Assembly (NCBI GenBank): GCA_019359325.1
Contig: JAHHHN010000007.1
Coordinates: 186,001-250,000, forward strand
Direction of reading: 5' to 3'
Source of the DNA: Mojavia pulchra JT2-VF2
GTDB lineage: Bacteria; Cyanobacteriota; Cyanobacteriia; Cyanobacteriales; Nostocaceae
DNA: 64,000 nucleotides
Made by a program: the position numbers and the translations under genes. This document shows positions 15,977 to 23,468 of this stretch, piece after piece. Under the pieces are notes generated by a model. The model saw only the letters and a program-made list of their open reading frames with translations. It did not search any database and was not told the DNA's origin. Every line of letters starts with the position of its first letter. The stretch's first letter is position 1.

Positions 15977-16939
15977 CTAAACTGTGAAAAAGTCTTCTTC
16001 AGCCCAGGCTGGTGCTATGTCTTTAGCTACCATTGTGAGTATGGCGTAGTCTTTTGCCTTGACTCCAGGTGGTAATTCTTTGGGAACTCCCATGACTGTT
16101 TGGGTTTTAAATACAGTTCCGGGTTTGAGGTCGTAGAAGGGGAATTCTGGTTCGGTACAACCTAAACAAGGCATACCGGCGCGGGTTTTGGAGGAGACGC
16201 GGTTCCACAAGATGCGGTTGCAAGAGGAATGAGTCATAGGCCCACGACAGCCTAAGTCGTAAAATAGACATCCTTTGCGCTGACCAAATTCGGCAGTTGA
16301 GGCTTTGTAGGCAAAGTGGACGTTGCGGGTACAACCTGTTTGGGTGTAGGTGTTGAAGAAGGTTTGGGGACGATTTAGTTCATCAAGGGCAATATCGGCT
16401 ATGCGTCCGGTGGCGATCGCAACTAATATTTGACTAATCCAATCAGGATGGGCTGGACATCCGGGAATGTTAATCACTGGTAATCCTGATTTGGTGCGGA
16501 AGTCTTTACCTAAAAATCCGCCTTCTTGACGCTTGAGAAATTGCAAACCTTGCGACTCGCTGGGGTTGGGTGACATGGCGGGAATTCCTCCCCATGTGGC
16601 ACAGTCTCCAACAGCCACAATAAAGCTAGCAACTTGGGATAAGTCTGTTAACCAGTCTTTCATGGGGCGATCGGCAAATCTATTCCATTCGCCTGTGCCA
16701 TTCGGGGCATTGACTACACTACCTTCAAATACCAAGATATCTAAAGGTATTTTGCCGGAAATGCAATCTCGTAGTAGTTGTTGTAAGTTATCGCCCAGTT
16801 CCAAACCCAAGGACGGATGCCAAAGTATCTTAATGCCAAAGTCGGCAATTAAATCGCAGGCTGTCGGTTCTTCGGCGTTGAGAAATGACATGGTGTTACC
16901 TGAACAAGCACCACCTTGTAGCCATAGTACGTTAGTCAT
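15977..16939 (-). CDS. hupS: Uptake [NiFe] hydrogenase small subunit HupS
   Basis: HupS holds the three Fe-S clusters that conduct electrons from HupL. Ligand motifs visible are WLQGGACSGN at the N-terminus, VGDCATWGG, the IPGCPAHP element, and the C-terminal cluster region SSCNR, MPCLGCTEPEFPF. There is no twin-arginine signal peptide, which is the normal state of cyanobacterial HupS and implies a cytoplasm-facing enzyme on the membrane. The 320-residue length fits. It is the first gene of hupSL, transcribed away from a long gene-free promoter region. Confidence 0.97.
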   Translation of the reverse strand: MTNVLWLQGGACSGNTMSFLNAEEPTACDLIADFGIKILWHPSLGLELGDNLQQLLRDCISGKIPLDILVFEGSVVNAPNGTGEWNRFADRPMKDWLTDLSQVASFIVAVGDCATWGGIPAMSPNPSESQGLQFLKRQEGGFLGKDFRTKSGLPVINIPGCPAHPDWISQILVAIATGRIADIALDELNRPQTFFNTYTQTGCTRNVHFAYKASTAEFGQRKGCLFYDLGCRGPMTHSSCNRILWNRVSSKTRAGMPCLGCTEPEFPFYDLKPGTVFKTQTVMGVPKELPPGVKAKDYAILTMVAKDIAPAWAEEDFFTV

Positions 16940-17826
16940 CGGCTAAGTATTTTTCTATTGTTTACCATGCATGATTCAGGCGGCAAGAATTGTAGCGTAC
17001 TACCTGTTTATCAATCTTGATCTTTTAAAATAAGTGATTTCTTTCCTATATTAACTCTGATTAAATAAAAATTTATGATTAGGAAAAATATAAAATAAAT
17101 AAAAATTTTCATAAAAGGTTATAGGCGCGACAGACTATTTATAAAAAATATGAATAATATATAGACCAATCTGCCTTATTTGATAGCTCAGGATATTTTA
17201 AAGTTTCGATAAACTTGTTGCATAACAAAGCTTTTGCGGGTAGAACTTAAATAATAGATGAACAAACTATATTGGCTCACCAAAACAATACAAGTTATAT
17301 TTTGATAATATAAATGTAATAGCTGCATACATATTTAAGCTAATCAATGAGTTAATGGTGGTTTTTGTTAGCCATTGATACAGAATAGATTAAGAAAAAT
17401 TTTAAGTACTTAAAACTGGACTGAATATTGGCAATTTCCCTCTAGAAATTTGTAAATAGAGTGTTTTATAGTTAGAAACATTGATTCATGCGATCCAAGG
17501 AGTATTTAAGAGACTTCTGGTAAAAACACCTAGCAATTGAAATTGAGGTTTCCCCCTTAATTCTCTAGCACAGTATTGCGGCAATCAATTTACCGTATGA
17601 AGAGTGCTGAGTTGAGATGTCCTGTCCCTTATGAGGGGAAAAGTGGAGAGGAGTCAACATAAATTGGGTGATATCGGGGCAAAACAAGGGGGTTCTGCCT
17701 AAGAGATTCACAATCTGCGTAAATCATCTGAGTGTGTATAGTCCTTGATTGAGACGAGAGAAGGTGTCACTACGTTTCGTAGGTATTGACAGGCCCAATT
17801 CCCCATCCGGCTAGAGTACGGTACTT
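16940..17826. promoter_or_regulatory. Divergent promoter region of hupS and the extended hyp cluster
   Basis: About 890 bases without a supported gene separate the minus-strand hupS from the plus-strand TPR gene, so both promoters must lie here. The first 500 bases are strongly AT-rich. GTAGCGTACTAC near 16993 looks like an NtcA site (GTA-N8-TAC) but has only six spacer bases, so I do not call it. A heptamer-like stretch GAGTGCTGAGTTGAG occurs near 17601. Confidence 0.5.
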
Positions 17827-18828
17827 ATGACCCCTAGCATTACAGATTTAGCAGTGAAGGTAGCGATGTCTAATGACAAGCCACTTCATTTCTACGCAGC
17901 CATTGCATCGGAATCAGCAACAAAAGAAGAAAAAATCCAAATGCTGATCGAGATGGCACAAGGCTTTCAAAAAAAGCCTAAAACTACCAAAGACTTGCGG
18001 AATGCAGTTTCTCTGTATTACCGAGCATATCAAATGTGCGGCGAGGATTATCCGCTACTGAAAGCCCGCGCCCAAGTAGGGATGGCTGGGACGTTGCAGA
18101 TAATTCCAGATGTTGGGACTGAGTTGCTGCTACAAGCAAAAGCTGGCTACGAAGAGGCTTTACCGATTTTACAAAAGTTAGCTTCGCCTGTAGAAGTGGC
18201 AGAGGTACAAATGAATTTGGGCTTAGTGTTGCAGTCGCTAGTGCCCTTCAATTTGGCGCGAATAGTAGACAGCATACAAGCTTATCATGAGGCTTTGCGG
18301 GTGTTTACTTGGCAAGAGTACCCGCAGGAATACGCGATTTTATACAACAATATTGCGATCGCCTACCTCTCTATGCCCTTAGCATCAGAACGAGAATACT
18401 TGCGTCAAGGGTTAGCAGTGGAAACATTTGTAGTGGCGCTGAAACATATTAAGCTGATTGATCACCCCAAAGAATATGCGATGTTGCAAAACAACTTGGG
18501 TAATGCTTTGCAATATTTGGTGAGTTCTCATCCTATAGAGAATAACTTACGGGCGATTGCAGCTTATGACGAGGCGTTAAAAGTGCGTAACTCCAAAGAC
18601 ACGCCTCTCGAATACGCTAACACAATTTCTAACAAAGCCAACGCCTTATTCAACTTACCTGACGACTTCCAAAAGCCAGAAGCTGGTAACTTACAAAACC
18701 TCTTACAAGCGCGTACTTACTATCAAGAAGCTTGGGAAATATTTATTCAACATCAACAGCTAGAACAAGCAGAAGTAGTAACCCAAACCTTGCAAGAGAT
18801 TGATGCTGAAATTATACGTCATGGATAG
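17827..18828 (+). CDS. TPR-like protein of the extended hyp cluster, copy 1
   Basis: A 333-residue soluble all-helical protein with degenerate tetratricopeptide-like units (YAILYNNIAIAYLSM, YAMLQNNLGNALQYL, YANTISNKANALFNL). A homologue precedes the hyp genes in Anabaena, in the group of genes proposed to help mature the hydrogenase small subunit; direct proof is lacking. A second, clearly homologous copy is at 20920-21912 and starts with the same M-PSITD. The ATG lacks a strong ribosome binding site. It is probably the first gene of the cluster. Confidence 0.85.
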   Translation: MTPSITDLAVKVAMSNDKPLHFYAAIASESATKEEKIQMLIEMAQGFQKKPKTTKDLRNAVSLYYRAYQMCGEDYPLLKARAQVGMAGTLQIIPDVGTELLLQAKAGYEEALPILQKLASPVEVAEVQMNLGLVLQSLVPFNLARIVDSIQAYHEALRVFTWQEYPQEYAILYNNIAIAYLSMPLASEREYLRQGLAVETFVVALKHIKLIDHPKEYAMLQNNLGNALQYLVSSHPIENNLRAIAAYDEALKVRNSKDTPLEYANTISNKANALFNLPDDFQKPEAGNLQNLLQARTYYQEAWEIFIQHQQLEQAEVVTQTLQEIDAEIIRHG

Positions 18829-18884
18829 TGTCAGTTACTAAGTTGTTCACTATTAACAATTTTCCATCTCAACAAAGGTAAGAA

Positions 18885-19151
18885 ATGATAGATATTTTAA
18901 GCAGCCCTAATCTAACAAATCTTTTCACCAATTTAGCATCTGGAGACCTTAACATCAGCACAGGATTGGTGTGGGTATTAATAGCAACTATCTTATCTAT
19001 GATTGGTGGCGCTATTGGTGGAATGCTATTGGCTGGAAAAGATATAGGTTATCAGTTTTCGGCAATTCTAGGTGGATTATTTGGCCCGGCTGGTGTGATT
19101 CCAGCCATACTTTTAGGACTGGTTGTACTGAATTTATTAACAAATTTATAG
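18885..19151 (+). CDS. Small membrane protein of the extended hyp cluster
   Basis: An 88-residue protein with two predicted membrane spans: LVWVLIATILSMIGGAIGGMLL (about residues 28-49; Gly-zipper-like) and a Gly/Pro-rich segment ending in IPAILLGLVVLNLL. No catalytic motif is seen. It begins 56 bases after the TPR gene and ends eight bases before the next one. Small genes of this kind are conserved upstream of hypF in Nostoc. A role in anchoring hydrogenase maturation at the membrane is conceivable but not shown. Confidence 0.75.
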   Translation: MIDILSSPNLTNLFTNLASGDLNISTGLVWVLIATILSMIGGAIGGMLLAGKDIGYQFSAILGGLFGPAGVIPAILLGLVVLNLLTNL

Positions 19152-19159
19152 GAGGTATT

Positions 19160-19384
19160 ATGTTCGAGATCGGGTGGTTTTCCGCTAAATTATTCTTCAA
19201 GGGAAAGCTACTACGCGACCCAATATTTTTTGTTCAGCAAATTGTAATTGGTACTGGCATAGGTTCCTTCCTATTGGTGTCACTTGCACAAACCAAAATG
19301 CCTTTTTGGTTACCAATAGTCATATCTAGCCTTGTTACAGGCGCAGTTATGCCATTTCTGCTGAAAGATTTCAAAATGAAGTGA
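19160..19384 (+). CDS. Second small membrane protein of the extended hyp cluster
   Basis: A 74-residue protein starting MFEIGWFSAKLFFKGKLL with GGAGG five bases before the ATG at 19160, which decides the start against longer upstream alternatives. Two hydrophobic spans follow: QQIVIGTGIGSFLLVSL and FWLPIVISSLVTGAVMPFLL. It ends with basic residues KDFKMK. No known domain. Tight spacing after the previous small membrane gene implies one operon. Confidence 0.75.
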   Translation: MFEIGWFSAKLFFKGKLLRDPIFFVQQIVIGTGIGSFLLVSLAQTKMPFWLPIVISSLVTGAVMPFLLKDFKMK

Positions 19385-19452
19385 GTGTGAGTTGAGTATT
19401 TACATTGTCAGTCGAGATTCATTAGGGACTAGTCAACAGTGAATAATAAGCA

Positions 19453-20316
19453 ATGATTACACTCATTGAACACACAGCAACCCTTGAAGAATTGGTTCAA
19501 GAAATTAACCGTTTTGAAGCCATTGTATCTGAATGGGATGAAAGTCAAAGATGTGTAGTTGTAGGGCTACAAAGAGCAATTGAAGCCTTACACAAAGCAG
19601 CCTTGAAGCGTTTGATTAAAAACCTCAAGCAAGGATCTATGTCAGCCTTGCGCCATGCTGTGGCTGACGAAGTAGTATATGCAGTATTGCTGTATCACGA
19701 ATTGGTTAAACCAGCACAACCGCCATTAGCACAACGCATCCAGATAGCCCTTGATGAAGTTCGCCCAGGCTTACAAAGCCATAATGGGGATGTGGAATTA
19801 GTCGCAATTAAACCACCAGATACAGTAGAAGTCAGGCTGATAGGAACTTGTAGTAATTGTCCGTCTTCAACTTTGACTTTATCCCAAGGTGTGGAAAAAG
19901 CTATTAAATCTCATTGTCCAGAAATTACTACAGTTATTGCCGTCAAAAATGGCCCTAGTGTTGATATTGTTGGTTCTGGTCTAACTAGTCCATTTCTTCC
20001 AACATCCACTTGGGTTAAGGTAACAACTGTTGAGCAAATTCCTGAATCTGGTGTGTTGGCATTACAAGTTGCAGGCAACTCCTTAATTTTATACCGCCAA
20101 GGTATTAACATTACCTGTTTCGATAATGCCTGCACTCATCTAGGATCTCTTTTGAGTCAGGGAAAGGTTGAAAATGGTATTATCACCTGTCCTGCTCATG
20201 GATTTCAGTATAGGTTAGAGACAGGTGAATGTTTAACTGTGCCTGAGGTTTCTCTACAGTCATATCCGTTACAAATTCGAGAAGATAAGGTTTTTGTACA
20301 GTTGCAGAAACTATAA
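19453..20316 (+). CDS. NifU C-terminal domain fused to a Rieske [2Fe-2S] domain
   Basis: A 287-residue three-part protein. Residues 1-90 are a helical region of unknown role; about 95-165 form an NfuA/NifU C-terminal Fe-S scaffold domain with the Cys pair C133/C136 (GTCSNCPSS); about 186-285 form a Rieske-type ferredoxin with C227-H229 (ACTHLG) and C246-H249 (CPAHGF). An Fe-S scaffold joined to an electron carrier, encoded between hupSL and hypF, fits the proposal that this gene set delivers clusters to HupS. The link is inferred from context. Confidence 0.9.
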   Translation: MITLIEHTATLEELVQEINRFEAIVSEWDESQRCVVVGLQRAIEALHKAALKRLIKNLKQGSMSALRHAVADEVVYAVLLYHELVKPAQPPLAQRIQIALDEVRPGLQSHNGDVELVAIKPPDTVEVRLIGTCSNCPSSTLTLSQGVEKAIKSHCPEITTVIAVKNGPSVDIVGSGLTSPFLPTSTWVKVTTVEQIPESGVLALQVAGNSLILYRQGINITCFDNACTHLGSLLSQGKVENGIITCPAHGFQYRLETGECLTVPEVSLQSYPLQIREDKVFVQLQKL

Positions 20317-20919
20317 GAGCCTCATCTCAAATTGCAACCTTGGATGGAGATAGGGAATTATTGAAGAAGCTTATCTTCAATGATTTTCTTTTCTTTTATT
20401 TTTATTGATAACTTCAACCTTTTGGCATTGCTAATTGATGGAATGAGCCTAAGTGTAGGGTAGGCATTACCCATCATATCTAGGTTTTTGTGGGTAGTGC
20501 CCACCCTACTACATGTATTTCAAAAATTAGATATAAATACTATATAATCAAAAAAAAATTTAGCGATTTATAAAAAGCTCTTATTTAAAACTACAAAATG
20601 ATATATCAATATTGTATTAGTTTATCTATATTTGAATTTTAACTACACATAAAAGCGTTTGATATCAATCAATTATGCTTATGTAGCTTAGATAGCAGCA
20701 TAATAAAATATATAAATCAACAATTAAGTTGTATATAGTTTGGTTAAAATTAGCATGTGATATCTAGAGTTTGAACAAAAAATTATTTTAAAGTTAAAGC
20801 AAATTTAGTTGTTGTAATAGCTAAATATTAGAAAAAGTTTCTGTCTCAGACTACCCCAGCCTACTTTAGGAAGAGGTACTTACAAATATGTGTACACTAA
20901 TCTTTTCATCTTTGTTCCC
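20317..20919. other. Gene-free gap in the extended hyp cluster
   Basis: AT-rich, 600 bases long, holding a dispersed palindrome (20455-20509) and nothing else recognisable. Its length suggests a separate promoter for the second TPR gene. Confidence 0.5.
20455..20509. repeat. 19-bp inverted repeat (GTAGGGTxGGCA family)
   Basis: GTAGGGTAGGCATTACCCA at 20455-20473 matches the inverse of 20491-20509 at 17 of 19 positions, with a 17-base loop. The family recurs at 5129, 52704 and 63241. Confidence 0.7.
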
Positions 20920-21912
20920 ATGATCCCTAGCATTACAGATTCAACAGTTAAAGCAGCGATCGCAGCTATTTCATCGGAGTCAGCAACGACACAAGAAAAA
21001 ATCGAGATGCTGATTGAGTTAGCGCAGGGTTTACAGAAAAAACCTCAAACTGCCCAAGATTTGTGGAGTGCAGTTAGGCTGTATGAACGGGCTAATGAAA
21101 TATGTGGTGAAGATTATCCTTTACTAAAAGCCCGTGCCAAGGTGGGTATAGCAGGTGCTTTAAAAACAATTCCTGATGAGGGAACAAAGTTACTGCTAGA
21201 AGCGAAAACAGTTTATAAAGAGGCACTCCCAATTTTGCAACAGTTAGCTTCGCCTGAAGAAGTAGCGGAAGCACAGATGAATTTGGGGTTGGTGTTGCAA
21301 TCTCTAGTACCCTTCAATTTGGCAAAAATATCAGACAGCATCAAAGCTTATCAAGAGGCATTGCGGGTATTTACTTGGCAGAATTACCCACAGGAATATG
21401 CGATTTTACACAACAATATTGCGATCGCCTACCTCTCAATACCTGCGGGATTAGAACAAAAACACTTGTGTGAAGGTTTAGCTGTACAAACATTTGAGTC
21501 AGCACTAAAGCAGATTAACCTGATTGACAACCCCAGAGAATATGCGATGTTGCAAAACAACTTAGGTAATGCTTTGCAATATTTACAGAGTATACATCCT
21601 ATAGAGAATAATTTGCGGGCGATTGCAGCTTATAATGAAGCATTAAAAGTTCGTAATTCCCACGATACACCTCTAGAATACGCCAACACAATTTCTAATA
21701 AAGCTAACGCCCTCTTTAATTTACCTGATGACCCGCAAAGTCCAGAATCTGGTAATCCTCAAAATCTCTTAAAAGCCCGTAATTATTACCAAGAAGCTTG
21801 GAGAATTTATACTCAGTCTCAACATTTAGAACAGGCACAATTAGTAGCCCAAGCCCTCCAAGAATTGGAGATAGAAATCAATATTAGGGATGAGGCAGGT
21901 ATGGAAACTTAA
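20920..21912 (+). CDS. TPR-like protein of the extended hyp cluster, copy 2
   Basis: A 330-residue paralogue of the gene at 17827. The ATG at 20920 gives MIPSITD, aligned with MTPSITD of copy 1, and is preferred over the GTG at 20890. All helical repeats are kept (YAILHNNIAIAYLSI, YAMLQNNLGNALQYL, YANTISNKANALFNL). Copy 2 lacks a short insertion (about 10 residues) near the N-terminus of copy 1. The duplicates flank the small membrane genes and the NifU/Rieske gene, pointing to a segmental duplication. Role unproven; likely protein-protein interaction in hydrogenase maturation. Confidence 0.85.
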   Translation: MIPSITDSTVKAAIAAISSESATTQEKIEMLIELAQGLQKKPQTAQDLWSAVRLYERANEICGEDYPLLKARAKVGIAGALKTIPDEGTKLLLEAKTVYKEALPILQQLASPEEVAEAQMNLGLVLQSLVPFNLAKISDSIKAYQEALRVFTWQNYPQEYAILHNNIAIAYLSIPAGLEQKHLCEGLAVQTFESALKQINLIDNPREYAMLQNNLGNALQYLQSIHPIENNLRAIAAYNEALKVRNSHDTPLEYANTISNKANALFNLPDDPQSPESGNPQNLLKARNYYQEAWRIYTQSQHLEQAQLVAQALQELEIEINIRDEAGMET

Positions 21913-22014
21913 AAACATGAGGATAGATTTTTAAACATTAATTCTATTGTCTAAGTGGTTTTGATCAGCGGTTATCGGCGGTTAATTATTCATTAATTAG
22001 ACTTGTGCAATCAG

Positions 22015-22151
22015 TCTAGTGGTTCATTGCGTTAATTCTAAGGGGGTTGAGGAACGAACCACGAAGTACGCGAAGTACGCAAAGGGAGAGAAAAAAGAAG
22101 AAAAATTCAAAAGTCACTTTACCCAGCAAGATTAATGCGATAGACCACTAG
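22015..22151. mobile_element. MITE-like element between the second TPR gene and the NHL gene
   Basis: The left end TCTAGTGGTTCATTGCGTTAA and the inverse of the right end (ACTAGTGGTCTATCGCATTAA, 22132-22152) agree at most positions, giving imperfect terminal repeats of about 20 bp around a 137-bp element. The interior has the ACGAAGTACGCGAAGTACGC / AAAGGGAGAG type repeat. There is no coding capacity. Confidence 0.55.
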
Positions 22152-22250
22152 TTTCTATTTGAAGCTATAAATTGCAATCATCGATACACACAAATTCACT
22201 TCAATGACTTTGAATAATAATTAGCCTTCCTCAGCATCCATCTGCGGTTA

Positions 22251-23468
22251 ATGCACAACCCCATCAAGATTACTTCTACACCTTCATTACCGCCAAAACC
22301 AATAAGAATTTTGCAAAATTTACCCTTCTCACCTCAAGGTGCAGAGGTAATTTTAGGCGAAATTCTTGAACCAGAAAAATTAGCAATACCTTTAGCACCT
22401 AGTGCCATAACTATGTTTGGCCCTCGCGGTGCTTGTTTAGTATCAGAAACCGGGCCATTATGGGTGTCAGATACAGGACATCATCGATTATTGGGATGGC
22501 GAAAATTACCCACCAAAGATAGTCAAAGCGCTGATTGGGTAATTGGACAACCAGACTTTTATCATGAGGGACAAAATGCTAAAGGTACACCTGGAAGGGC
22601 AACTTTAAGTGTACCGACGGGAATTTGTGCTTGTGGGGAAGGATTAGCTGTAGCAGATGCTTGGAACCATCGGATATTGATTTGGAAAAATTTACCCGAA
22701 GATAGCAATGTACCAGCAGATTTAGTATTAGGACAGGCTAATTTTACTGATAATGAACCAAATCGAGGCAGTCAAATACCAGCAGCAAATACGATGCACT
22801 GGCCTTATGGCGTTTTCTATCACCAAGGTAGGCTATTTGTTGCCGATACAGGAAATCGTCGGGTGTTAATTTGGCAGCAATTACCAACAGAAAATGGACA
22901 AACCGCCGATTTAGTTTTGGGACAACCGAATATGATATCTCGTAATGAAAATGGCGGCGGTTCTCCCACAGCTGCGAGTATGCGATGGTGTCACGATATT
23001 ACGTTTTGGGGAGACAATTTAGTTGTCAGCGATGCCGGAAATAACCGTGTGATGATTTGGCAGGGAATGCTAACAGAAAATAATGCCCCTTGTGCAGTGG
23101 TATTGGGACAAAAAAACTTTGATTCTGTGGAAATGAATCAAGGAGTTTATTTCCCCAGTGCTGGTAGTTTGAGTATGCCTTATGGTGTGGATGTTGCAGG
23201 CGATTGGTTGGTAGTTGCAGATACAGCTAATTCTCGCTTGTTAGGATGGAAAAAGCCAGAGTTAATTCTATCACTGCAAGGTGTTGAGGCAGATGCAGTT
23301 ACAGGACAAACAAATTTTAAAAACAAAGGTGAAAATCGTGATTTTGGCTTGCCAACACGAGACAGTTTAAATTGGTGTTACGGCATAAAAATTTGTGGCA
23401 AAACTGCGGTAATAGCTGATTCTGGAAACAACCGAATTTTGCTGTGGCAATTTAACTATGGCGATTGA
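22251..23468 (+). CDS. NHL-repeat protein of the extended hyp cluster
   Basis: A 405-residue protein with five or six NHL-type propeller blades, seen as repeated units of the form VADTGNRRVLIWQQLP followed by ADLVLGQPN (also VSDTGHHRLLGW, VADAWNHRILIW, VSDAGNNRVMIW, IADSGNNRILLW). No signal peptide, so cytoplasmic. It overlaps hypF by 11 bases, implying strict co-translation with that maturation factor. An NHL protein in the same position is known upstream of hypF in Anabaena. Function unproven; probably a scaffold in hydrogenase assembly. Confidence 0.88.
   Translation: MHNPIKITSTPSLPPKPIRILQNLPFSPQGAEVILGEILEPEKLAIPLAPSAITMFGPRGACLVSETGPLWVSDTGHHRLLGWRKLPTKDSQSADWVIGQPDFYHEGQNAKGTPGRATLSVPTGICACGEGLAVADAWNHRILIWKNLPEDSNVPADLVLGQANFTDNEPNRGSQIPAANTMHWPYGVFYHQGRLFVADTGNRRVLIWQQLPTENGQTADLVLGQPNMISRNENGGGSPTAASMRWCHDITFWGDNLVVSDAGNNRVMIWQGMLTENNAPCAVVLGQKNFDSVEMNQGVYFPSAGSLSMPYGVDVAGDWLVVADTANSRLLGWKKPELILSLQGVEADAVTGQTNFKNKGENRDFGLPTRDSLNWCYGIKICGKTAVIADSGNNRILLWQFNYGD

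Noticed and set aside
16990-17005. NtcA site upstream of hupS
   Set aside because: GTAGCGTACTAC has GTA and TAC six bases apart, not eight, and no well-placed -10 box could be fixed.
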